Part shown: positions 46,074-56,260 of the stretch, piece by piece
Layout of the letters: each line of letters starts with the position of its first letter
Position numbering within the stretch: position 1 is the first letter of the stretch
From: Zhengitettix transpicula
Lineage: Eukaryota; Arthropoda; Insecta; Orthoptera; Tetrigidae
Assembly (NCBI GenBank): GCA_037074705.1
Contig: CM073591.1
Coordinates: forward strand, 129,339,032-129,403,031
DNA length: 64,000 bases
Direction: 5' to 3'
The notes under the pieces: model-generated
What the model was told of the DNA's origin: nothing
Seen by the model: the letters and a program-made list of their open reading frames with translations, nothing else
The model's database searches: none
Position numbers and translations under genes: made by a program

Positions 46074-46456
46074 ATAGCAAGTCGTGTCAGATGCGCTGTG
46101 GAAGAAGTGAAAAGGCTGAGAGGAGCATTGTCGTCAGTCGGGAACTTCCACATGTGGAGAAGTTGGAACTACGCAACTACCATTCTAAAAAAACATTAAT
46201 TACATTCTTACGAATGGGATATACAGACAACAGCAACGTTTTTTATCACACCCTGTGATTATCAATTTTTAACTTTTACAGATGTGTTTTTGGCGTACAA
46301 AATATCTTTAACCGAATACAATATATTTCCATTCGTCAATGTTTTCAGTATAGTTTTCACACTACCAAGTTGCCGTAACAAAGGTTTGTGTTAAACTGAG
46401 CTCTGGCCTACCCTCACAACATCTATAGGACATCCTATCCTGACACGACTTGCTAT
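46074..46456 (+). mobile_element. R2 TIR repeat, copy 3, intact ends
   Basis: 383 bp with perfect 17-bp terminal inverted repeats ATAGCAAGTCGTGTCAG (46074-46090) and CTGACACGACTTGCTAT (46440-46456). The interior matches the copies at 23943-24226 and 35497-35858. There is no coding sequence. This is a miniature inverted-repeat DNA transposon; the superfamily is unclear because no target duplication was evident. Confidence 0.85.
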
Positions 46457-46546
46457 TTTTTGTGACCTATACAGTAATTGTATTTTAGTAATAATAGTAA
46501 TTGGTTTTCGTCGCAATAATATATAAGACAAGAGATAATTTACAAT

Positions 46547-46825
46547 ACCAGCGTGATTTCTTCTTTGATCGTCATTTTTACAATGGGCTTCGTAGAATAT
46601 CTGAACATTATTTTAGAAATCTATATACTCGTACTCCAAAGAAAATATTTATTATGTTTTGCTTTTCTTATTTTTGAATTAACTAAGATAATATTGAATG
46701 TCGCGTATTTTATTACTAATACAATTTATATATGGTCAGCAATTAACTCTGTCGCAATTAACAGCCGCTGTGTGACAGAGCACCAGATCAAAGGAATTTC
46801 CCAGATAATAAGAACTGGTGCCTGA
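46547..46825 (+). other. Hydrophobic open frame, chemoreceptor-like character
   Basis: The frame follows a possible acceptor (TTACAATACCAG before 46547) and reads ISSLIVIFTMGFVEYLNIIL, then LLCFAFLIFELTKIILNVAY, then a C-x-T-containing stretch NSRCVTEHQIKGISQIIRTG. Two or three membrane segments followed by a charged C-x-T-x-x-x region recall the end of insect gustatory receptors, but conserved residues are few. The composition is AT-rich, so a chance frame is a real alternative. Confidence 0.25.
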
Positions 46826-46829
46826 GTCT

Positions 46830-47400
46830 GGAGGTCGACTAATACCATTTTTTATGCATTTCAGTTTGATTCGTATGTTTGAAACTACCAATCCTCTAAA
46901 AACACAGTTTTGGTGAATATGGTAATAAATTGATTTGTTTTACTTTCTAGATGTCAACCATTTGCTTTATTGAAACACACTCAGCATAAAGGAAACTATA
47001 GAGGAATAAAAACGCCACACAAAAATATTTACACCTATAAAGGAGTACAATAAAAAATTAATTGTATATGATAGCGTAATTATGTTACGTCTCCGATTTG
47101 CTTGTTACGTCATTGCATAGCTACACAGAGGTCCCGGGTTCGAACACCGGAACGGACATATATGCTTGTGTCTACTTTGGTCAAGAAAACCCGGGTTAAA
47201 ACAGAAGGAGAATCGACACACTGACCGCGAGTCGCTTCTAATTCCAGGCTGTGCCATGTAAGACGGCAGTTTGGCAGTCGTCTTCGTACCGCGAGATTCT
47301 CTGGGCTTCATCGCGACAAAACATCTTAAACTATTTATAAATATCGGAGATAGAAAGAATTTTGTAGCAATTATAAGTAAGGAATATTATTAAATTGCAG
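46830..47400. other. Spacer with a tRNA-like repeat fragment
   Basis: At 47105-47165 GGTCCCGGGTTCGAACACCG carries a B box (GGTTCGAAC) and a GGG/CCG arm, in the typical setting of tRNA-derived SINEs. The minus-strand frame 47105-47311, ending CSNPGPLCSYAMT, comes from that repeat. No other feature. Confidence 0.45.
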
Positions 47401-47569
47401 GAATTGGATATATTTTGGGGACATTGCAAATGGAAACATCCCGCCTTGTGTGCAGCGCCGCTCCGTTAACTTGGCTATTACTTTGCGTCTCCCTTCGTCG
47501 TCTGCAGAAGGCGTTTATCATTCCGGCGAAGGTCCCGCTTTCTAAAATGCATCGTCTGCCGGTCTGCGT
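47401..47569 (+). other. Possible coding exon, weak
   Basis: It follows an acceptor-like TATTAAATTGCAG and has ATG at 47430: METSRLVCSAAPLTWLLLCV then SLRRLQKAFI. A donor-like GTAAGG follows at 47570. GC content and codon use exceed those of the flanks, and the start could be a short signal sequence. There is no family match and no confirmed partner exon. Confidence 0.25.
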
Positions 47570-47759
47570 AAGGACAGGTTCAGTTTTCTCTCTGTCAAGT
47601 TCTTTGCATTCACGGTCAAGAACAGCCCTTTCTGAGGCTTCTTCGGCGAACTATCCGGACATAAAACTGCTTCTCGTTCAACCAGCTTTCTTTTGTACTA
47701 ATTTATATCATACTTTTTCCTCGCTGAAGAGGAAAGCCGTTCTATAGAAAATAATTCAT

Positions 47760-48764
47760 TTAACGTCTCCGATCATTTCTAGTCGCTATTTCTGACAACA
47801 TTGACGGAAAATGCTAAATTAAAATATCAATTGATCCAAGTCGTTGGCGAAGGCTTTACACCCTTGTGTCACTATCCTAGTTTATTACCTCAAAAATAAG
47901 ACAATAAACTGACAACAGGTTTCAAATGGTTTCATGAAACCACGGAGAAATGTCTTCAACCACAAAATACATTATATCGTTAGAATTAGAGCATTGTTGC
48001 CTACTGTTAGATGTTTACTTTTGTAAAATGTGATATTATAGGTAGTGGTTGGGTCGTAAACAAAGTTCATTGCAATACTTGAGACGAGATCATGAAGCAG
48101 TAACAATGGTCGAGGAACTTGACGAAATTTCACGGACAGATAGTGTACTGGAAACACGTTTATTATGTGTCATATTGTATAACTTATTATTATCGCTATT
48201 GTATGTATAATATTTTGCAGATGAATATGACAAGAGTAAAAACTGGTAAATTATTTTTTTTATCAGAAGAAATTCATGGCTTTTTATTGCGGTTTTATAA
48301 CCTTATTACAAAAAATTTGAGTCCATCAGGTACATAAACCCTAAACTTATTAGGCAACGTTAATGCAAGTTACATTTGGCACTCTAAAGAAAATATAAAA
48401 AGAAATTAGGTTTACAGCACTTTATTATAGAGAGACATACAAGAAATAATTAATTATTTTTCGTTTGAGTTTCTTCAGTGTAATATTTGGATGATAAATT
48501 TATAAGGACACAACAATTTTGTGAGTCAAAACAATATAGTGCTCCAGCAATAAAATATAATACAACATGCAATGACATGCTGAAGACGAGAGCATGAAAA
48601 CAAATTTAAAGACTGCTACTGTTGATCACAATAAGCGTAATTAACGTGAAGTATTCAGTGATGCTGCAAATTTCGATTTAATAAGAAGACAACGTTTACT
48701 AGCTCAAGGCAAAAAATCGGGAAGACTAACACGAAACGTCTCACCAGTTCACCAGTTTCATATA
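47760..48764. other. AT-rich spacer
   Basis: No gene supported. The frames 47972-48157 and 48119-48337 have no motif. It ends at the TA target of M2. Confidence 0.4.
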
Positions 48765-50026
48765 CAACTATGATCAAAAAGTAAGGTGAAATTGTCATTT
48801 AAAACTCCCGGGTATTTGGAAGGCAGGTAATTTTTTTATCCTAGGTTGGTAGGACTGTCTATAATATTTTCCAAGCGTCTATTTGTTAAAAGGTTTAATT
48901 ATCTCCAAGTTCCACGTGTTTTTGTAAACAACAAAAAGTGAATTTTTCGATTTTTGCAATGGGTGATTTTGTTGAGCAAAGAACTTGCATAAAATTTTGT
49001 TTGCGGAACGAATATTCTTGTGCGGACACGTTGAAAATGTTGCGGAAGGCCTTTGGTGATCAAACTATGGAACAAAAAAACGTTTATAAGTGGTACAACG
49101 AGTTCAAAGAGGGCCGAGAACGCGTTGAAGACGAACCGCGCTCTGGACGACCATCAACGTTTAGCAACGAGGGCGACGTCCAAAAAATCAAAGATTTGGT
49201 GCTTGAAAATCGTCGATGGACAATTAGAGATCTCGCTTATAGTTTGGAATATCATTTGGCTCAGCCCAAGCCATTTTCAAGAATGTTTTGTGTCTCAAAC
49301 GCGTCAAGTCTCGATTGGTGCCAAAATCGCTCAATTTTTTGGAAAAAAATCGTCGCGTTGATGTGTGTGAAACTTTGCTGTCTGACTATCAGGACCACTT
49401 GAAATGCATCATTACTGGAGACGAGACTTGGATTTACGCATTCGACCCGGAAACCACCGACCAATCCAGCGAATATCGTGCAAAAGATGAAGCAACACCG
49501 AAACGAAAATCAAGGTCATGTTGACAGTTTTCTTTGATTATCGTGGTGTGGTGCACTATGAATTCCTTCCGCCGGACTAAACTGTCAACAAAGAATATTA
49601 TTTGAGCGTTATGCGTCGTTTGCGTGAAGCTATTCGTCTGAAACGGCCGGAATCTTGGTTCCTTCATCACGATAATGCACCATGTCATACTGAATTGGTT
49701 CTTCGCGACTTTTTTTTGCCAAAAACTCTACTCATATCGTTCCGCAACCACTGTATTCGCCTGATTTGGCTCCGTGCGACTTCTGGCTATTCAGCAAACT
49801 CAAAAGACCAATGCGGGGACGCCGTTTTGACACGATTGAGGAGATAAAAACCGAATCGAAGGCTATACCGGATAAAGACTATTCCGACTGTTTCGAGGAC
49901 TGGAAAAAGCGTTCGAAAAAGTGCGTTTTATCGGACGGGGATTACTTTGAAGGGGATGAAATTGATTTGGAAGAACAAAGAATTTATATTTTATAAATAA
50001 ATTCACCTTACTTTTGTTCACATTGG
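48765..50026 (+). mobile_element. mariner-family transposon M2 (1262 bp)
   Basis: The ends CAACTATGATCAAAAAGTAA (48765 on) and TTACTTTTGTTCACATTGG (to 50026) are inverted repeats of the same type as M1, bounded by TA (48763-48764, 50027-50028). It lies in opposite orientation to M1. Its transposase remnant is at 48959-49996. Confidence 0.95.
48959..49996 (+). pseudogene. mariner transposase remnant, M2
   Basis: ATG 48959 to TAA 49996 spans 1038 nt, as expected for a 345-residue mariner transposase. It begins MGDFVEQRTCIKFCLRNEYS, followed by the helix-turn-helix and linker EPRSGRPSTF. It carries the first Asp in ITGDETWIYAFDPETT (49420-49422), the second in FLHHDNAPCHT (49671-49673), the third in APCDFW (49778-49780) and ends DGDYFEGDEIDLEE. 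The frame breaks near RDLA (about 49240), again after RAKDEA (about 49500) and between the second and third Asp; an in-frame stop replaces the Gln of the PPGQT-type loop (49578-49580). The catalytic triad is intact, so this is a recent but dead copy. Confidence 0.95.
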
Positions 50027-50818
50027 TATATACTACTTAGTCGACTTTACCACGTGACGTCTCTCCGGCGAAGGAAGCTGACGCCTCCGAAAATGTGAAG
50101 AATTTCCTCCTGTCCTGCCTGTCGACGCTGAACCTCAATTTCGGATAAGCCACACCTACTTTCTCTCTTTCCATACGACTCAATTATTTTGACAATGTCA
50201 CATCCTAATCGCTTGTATATATGCGTACGTGATTCAGTGTGATAAAATAAAGGATACTCTTATTAATCTGAAGTCCCTTGACATTAATTTTCCGCGAAGG
50301 GTCTGACCTTGAATCCACCAATCAGTACGCTAAAAATAAAGGCTAAGCACTTTTGTAGACATAAATGTCCCACTTTAAAACAGGTACGATATACGTGTTT
50401 GTTTTCTTCGGTACATTTTCATAATTTCCGAGCACGTACGCAGGCCTTCTTGTTTTAAGCGGAGTATAATTATTCCAGCATTAAATATATTTCGATAAAA
50501 GTGTTCTCAAATTTTAATTTTTATGTTGACCTTTTTACGTATGTATTTAATTACATCTTACAAGACCTACACCTGCGCTACAAGAAGTTTTTATGAACCA
50601 TTTTTCTACTGGTGTCGTAACGGTATGTTGTTGTCTCATGTGTTGCATATGTAAATAAGGTAGCCATGTAAGGAAGTTGAACAACAGACCTTTCTAGAGC
50701 AATAATCTAACCGACCACTACGTAACAGTGATTCCTATCAGCACTACGCAAAGCGCTCTACATCGTGGCGTAATTCAGAACCTTCAACGGATGAATTACA
50801 GAATTCATTTAAAAAGCT

Positions 50819-51049
50819 GTGAAAGCTGTTGCTGTCGTTCCGAGCCTGTGCTTGAGTTTGCAAAGTGCTGCATCATCAGGGCCTACATTCCATCCCACCC
50901 CATTCCATTATATACAGAATGTAGATGGTTGCTTCCATGTCTGCTTTCAACTTGGACCTGATTTTTTTGAGTACCGTCAGGAATCGGACGAAAAAAAATT
51001 TCTTTCTGTATTAAAAGAGTGGCTCAATGAGATTCGTACAGCTTTGTGA
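50819..51049 (+). other. Unassigned frame with coding-like C terminus
   Basis: The last third reads FQLGPDFFEYRQESDEKKFL then SVLKEWLNEIRTAL and a stop, an amphipathic charged ending unlike chance AT-rich frames. The upstream part (SSGPTFHPTPFHYIQNVDG) is also plausible protein. An in-frame TAA lies just before 50813, so it would need a splice acceptor around 50816, which looks weak. Not recognised; a terminal host exon or an old pseudogene. Confidence 0.25.
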
Positions 51050-52216
51050 TTTTCTTGTAACCTCTTCTCTGCTCTTTAATTTTATTTTGATAACTACGTC
51101 ATTAAATTATAATTTTTTATGAAATTACTTACTATACTTTGTTTTATACATTACTCTTCTATATATCACAAAGAACAACTGTATAGGTATTTAGCTCTAC
51201 TTTGTGGTTAGGTAGCACTGCACACATGCGACTATGAAGTGGAATGAACAACGGGAAATTACAAAAGCGAGCAACAAGTAAAAGCAGAAAACAATATGTA
51301 TAGCCACCATCAAGTGCGACAAATTGTGACAGTCGTTACTCCAGAAGAGCACAGTAACAAGTACGTACAAGGAAGTTACAAGTTTTCACAAGATCCTTCC
51401 AAATCGGCCATTTCAATGATTGCTCGCGAGGCGTATACGAGTCTTTACCACCGGGTTTTGGGAACAACATGTTTATGACAAGCAAATTAATCGCACTTTA
51501 TCAGTCTCTTAGTCTGACCACCATGAAGTTTAAACAATTTTCAAAGTCCTTCCGTTTTGTGTCTTCCGATCAATCCTCTCGAAGACTAAATTGACGAAAC
51601 AATATGTTGACAACATGAGTGGAACCACTCCATTAAATTGCAACTGTCGTCGTTCGATATTGGGTCTTCCAGTCAATGTTCGCAAAGTCATCGATTTAAT
51701 AGGATTTGGGGCAGAACGTGTCAAATATCTTAAATGACCCAATATTGCACTATTTGAATAGATTATGATCGATTAAAGGACAACGATAAAATCTCTATCA
51801 CACACATAAAAATTATATCTTAAATTAAATTTAAGTGTCGCCTTTCAGTTTGATACATGGTTAGCTCAATTTTATTCCGGAGTATTTTGGCAATACGTGG
51901 TGATGCTTTTTTGGTTAAGCATTGTCGAAGAATGCACGGTCAATCCTATCTCTTAAAAAATATTTTTTCTCAGAATATTTTATTTTCCTTAGTTTCTCAT
52001 CTCTGCTCTTCTAGAATATTCGTTCTTTTGTCGTTTTTTTAGATGTAATAAAAACTCTTTTCAAGAACCGTGTTAATCGTTGCAGTCGATTTACTGTGGA
52101 TGATTTGAGTATCAACAGACCTTCAGGTTACATCTCTGGTGCAATGCTCAAAGATGCACATGTACGTTGTTGAGTCTGTAGTTTCTTTGATCAGTTGAAG
52201 CGCAGAGGTCGCAACT
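51050..52216. other. Spacer without recognised features
   Basis: The frames at 51296-51478, 51530-51742 and 51857-52042 have no motif I can name. There are no RNA signatures. Confidence 0.35.
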
Positions 52217-52228
52217 AATCCTAACATT

Positions 52229-52367
52229 CAAAGAACGAAGGCTTTTCCGGTGTATTTGTTGAAGAAAAAGTTCTCGGGTTTCCACCTGGGTAACAATGCG
52301 ATTGAAACGCGACGTTTCGACGGACAAATGTACTGCCGTCATCTTCTTCGCCTAGAACTTTTTCTTC
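52229..52367 (-). mobile_element. Solo PLE-type terminal repeat with exact 12-bp TSD
   Basis: AATCCTAACATT occurs at 52217-52228 and 52368-52379, bracketing a 139-bp insertion. The insert holds an inverted pair GAAGAAAAAGTTCT (52260-52273) and AGAACTTTTTCTTC (52354-52367). On the minus strand it has a hammerhead-like region: GAAGATGACGG, a GACGG/CCGTC stem (52340-52336 with 52323-52319), then GAAACG (52318-52313). Next to it are words common in insect PLE ends, such as AACCCGAGAAC. There is no coding part, so it is a solo terminal repeat or a 5'-truncated copy. Confidence 0.75.
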
Positions 52368-52379
52368 AATCCTAACATT

Positions 52380-53261
52380 AGTCTGGATGATGGACATTAT
52401 AATTGACCATCGGCGTACGCAGGTACATGATGAGGATTATTGAAATAAGAGAATGAGAGTTGCCCTAATCACGTTATTTGAAGTAGGACGTCCACTCACA
52501 TGACATTTCTATGAAGATTGAATTATGTGCCGACGTAGTACTCGGATTCACCTCGGCTTTATGACGTTAAACGTGATAGTAAATGGCGGAGTATGCAAGT
52601 CGCGTGCGTGCTTGTGCGTTACGCCAGCCATTGTCTGCAAACGAGACTGAAAGTGTGACCTTCCTGATCTCAGAAACAAGCGCCAGCTAGTTGCAAATGC
52701 AACTCTCACTTCTCCACTACTTCCCCTTTCGTAATTACTTTTATTCTAATATATATAAGTGGAAAACTGAGTAAGATCACGGCTTCCCGACTTCGCTTAA
52801 TCTGTGAAGAACTACGTGAAGTATGCGTAGTTCAAGCACGTAGACTTCATACGGCAACAATCATTCGGATATTTCTGAAATCGACTGAATCTAGTGCACA
52901 ACTCTGGTGGATTACGTAAAGATTAGTTATCAAGTTCCAGTTAATAATCTAGTGATCAATTGAAGAATTCCTCTCAGCACATGTACTATTTTTACAATTT
53001 AGCTTCTAGTTTGGATTATTTGGAAATATGCATCGCAAATTTAGGAAACGACAATGAAATGGTTTTCTTTAACTTGTAGCCGAACAATCATTTTACTCCC
53101 CTTGTAATGTAACTAAAAAAATATTCACATCACTACAAAGATTACACGATACAGCTTGTAAGTTATTCTTATACGATACATAGCAAACAACATATAAATA
53201 ATTTTAAATTTTTTGATAATGTTCACAATTCGTTTTTTCTATTTAAAGAAGTTCTTTATTT
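52380..53261. other. Spacer without recognised features
   Basis: Mixed composition. No supported gene, RNA or repeat. Confidence 0.4.
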
Positions 53262-53264
53262 TTA

Positions 53265-53630
53265 GTGACACGCCACATGAGGGTAATCCACGTGGTGGAA
53301 ACTCCCATTTAATATCATATGAAGGGATTTGAAAGGGGATGCGAAAGGGTAGAGCAAGGTAGCTAAGATCCTCGGGCTGGAGTACAGGATCGTACTCGGC
53401 ATTCGCTTAAAGGTGATGAATGGCAAACCCCTAGGAAACCCGCATTGGGTAGGTCGGGCATTTATACTTGTATCACGCCCTTCCGAAGACGGGAGCGGCC
53501 TTTGCTGTGGGGACGCAGCATTCCCTTCCCCATACATCGACCAGCTTAGGAGACAGCTGGCCGACTGTTCTAATAGGAACAGCGAACAACTCTTACCGTA
53601 ACATACACCTCTCAAAACAGGCCGAGTTTT
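53265..53630 (-). mobile_element. SL retroposon, 5'-truncated minus-strand copy
   Basis: On the minus strand it starts at CTCGGCCTGTTTTGAGAGG and proceeds through TATGTTACGGTAAGAG, TAGGAGACAGCTG-type blocks, GGAAGGGCGTGATAC, CCCCTTTCAAATCCCTTC and GTGGATTACCCTCATGTGGC. It lacks the first 90 or so bases of the family. The 117-codon minus frame and the two plus frames here are repeat by-products. Confidence 0.85.
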
Positions 53631-53639
53631 CCTTTCGGT

Positions 53640-56040
53640 CCGAGAAAGTTACAAGTATTACAACTTTCAACAGTACGCTAAAACAATTGTAAAATTACTC
53701 CGCTGTAAACATATTATTTTAAATATTCTTAAACCGATTTTCATTGCCCATTTTTTTCACTTTTGAATGGTATGTTAATAATGAAAGTACGAGAATACGG
53801 TCCCATTACAGAAGTAGCTTATGGTTTACCATCGGATCGGCGTATTCACGTTTAAGTATACTACCCTGTATGTTTTTATTTCATAAATGTTGTAATTAAA
53901 TTTCATTTTTGGATTTAAATGAGCATTTTTTTCTGAATCAGAGATGTGTGAAGTGATTGAATAAGATTTGAATTTTAAATTTTATCATGCTTATCTTTTG
54001 TTATAATGATTTTCTCGTCCAGTTAAGATTGTATGCTGCATATCTACACGGAAAAATTATGCAGTTTTCCAAAAATTGATTTGTTAATCGTTGTTAAAAA
54101 TTTTTAGAAGATCAGGTAATTCACAAGAAGCAGAGTAACTATGTCACACTCAGGCAGTTACGAGTTACGAGTTACGAGGCCTGACCATCAGCAGTATTTC
54201 GAGTGATATCCGTCGGGGGTTTATTGGATTTTAAATTTCGATATCACTTGTAGTGAGGGTGTGATGCCAGAGCAGATAATGTATGTAACTAGGTCCCGAC
54301 CGAGATGGCCAGCGTCCAGGAAATGAATCTGGGCCAGACCATACACCGGTATCTCCCATCCCAGACACAGACAGTTCCCACTCGACTTGCATCTTGAGTT
54401 GTTTTTTTTTATGGGGAAACGTGATTGATGAAAAACCGTGTCCATTAGCCGCAGCCGGAGTCACTGATAACCAAGTGAACAGCGGACTAGATCTCATCGA
54501 GCTGCTCTCACCTTGGTCAAGTGGCCTTGAGGGCTTCACTCGTACTCCACTCGTACTTTCTCCTCTTTGTGTGGACTGTTAAGTTCTCTTCCACACGCGA
54601 TGCGGATGCTCCGCTTTCAGATCATCTTACCCTTCTCCTTTAGTTCCCACCTAATTACATACAAGTCTTCAGTCTGTATATTGAATAATTGACAGCACAC
54701 GATAACAGAATAATTTTATATACTGAAAACTATCTATTCTGATTAAAAATGTTTATTCGAGTAATGCAATTAAGTAAGGGAACTAAGCAGGTAAAAGTTA
54801 AATATAAGGGAATTTATTAGAGCTAAATGTTTAAATGATGGAAACGTAAAACGTCTCTTATATTAAAACTTTAAATGGCACATCTCCCGTTACAAGCAGT
54901 TAGGAGTTATAAAATTTGTCCTAGTTTTAGAAACTCATATATTTTTCTCAGAACCAGTATGGATTAATTAAACAAATATCTATCTCATATATTTTAAACT
55001 GAATGAAGTAATATATATATGAAGCACATTTAATTCATTTCTTCTTCTCCGAGTGACATGTTTAATGCATATGATGGATCTTGTTTCTACTATTGAAACT
55101 TTGTATCTGAGTGGCTCTAATTTTCTATTGCAGAATATATATATATATAATTAATGTTTGTAAACTGCAATCAGCATCTTTGAAGGCTATTTTAATTTAT
55201 TGTATTATAGTTTCATAAGGCTATATACGATAAAGGAGTGGTGCTTCATAAGTCAGCTGTGAAATTAATAGATGTAAAAAGAGTTTAAAGAGTGTTTACG
55301 GTACTTTACGTTACATTTATTGCAACACATTGTGTGCAGTAGCTTTGTTGCAGTAAACGTTTTGTCATACTGTATTAAATAAGGAACGCTTGGCGACTGC
55401 GACCTTCGTCGGTCGTAAAATCCTCATAACCCTAGCCTGCGAGTTCCGGCAATTTGTTCCAGTCTACGGAAGTAGATCACATACTCTAAAATCGTGCGAG
55501 GTTATCCACATTCAGCTGTGAAAGGAGATTTCGAAATTAAGTAATAAATTATATGCCTCACTTAGCACTTCATTTAATTACAGCTTTTAGATCTGTGTTA
55601 ATTGGACTCGATCGTGCAAAATGTTTTCACTCAGAGTTGGAAAACAGAACCCAGAAAAACAGTTGTCAATTTATCGACAATTCATTCATTTTGTCAGTCT
55701 TTCGGCTTACATTAAGCCATATTCGTTTGTAAAAATACATAAATACAGGTTTACATGTCGTCAGAAAATTTAGAAAATAATTTTCTATCTTAATAATAGG
55801 ATAATGAGTCAAAATCTAAAACATGAGTAACTCAAGTTTAGAGTTAGTTAATTATGCAAATAATGTGATGTAAATAAAAAAATGAATTGCTTAATTTGAA
55901 TAAAAGTGAAAAGATATGTTATTGAAAGAAGATAAATAATACAAGTGTGCATGTAGATGCGTTAAAATGATTCTGTTAAAATATATAAATAAGAAATAAT
56001 TTTAAAAAGAAAAAAGATTACCTCTGTTTGAAAATTATTA
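53640..56040. other. Spacer with a GC-richer block at 54220-54620
   Basis: 54220-54620 is GC-richer and open on both strands (minus frames 54221-54539, plus 54394-54582), with the words CAGGAAATGAATCTGGGCC and TTAGCCGCAGCCGGAGTC. I see no domain and no clear splice pair; it may be an unrecognised repeat. The rest is AT-rich with a (TA)n run near 55138. Confidence 0.35.
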
Positions 56041-56260
56041 ATAAGAAAGATAGCCAATTCAGACAAAAAAAAAGTGATAATACCACACAACGTTTCTGGG
56101 ATCCTTGTCCCTTTCCTCAGGTGCGAAGAAGAGCCTAGAGCGACACAACTGCACTCTTCGGTTTCTTCTTCGCACCTGAGGAAAGGGACAAGGATCCCAG
56201 AAACGTTGTGTGGTATCTATATTATCACTTTTTTTTGTCTGAATTGGCTATCTTTCTTAT
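56041..56260. repeat. HP1 hairpin repeat with best hammerhead-like core
   Basis: The arms 56041-56130 and 56163-56260 are nearly perfect complements apart from a 6-bp insertion. The plus strand of the right arm has CTGAGGA (56176-56182), a perfect GGGA/TCCC stem (56185-56188, 56195-56198) and GAAACG (56200-56205). The left arm has the same on the minus strand. A short unpaired centre carries GACACAACTGCAC, also seen in the 43.4 kb copy. The frame 56074-56283 is incidental. Confidence 0.9.

Noticed and set aside
47105..47165. tRNA gene
   Set aside because: It has only the T-arm-like part; the rest does not fold as a cloverleaf.
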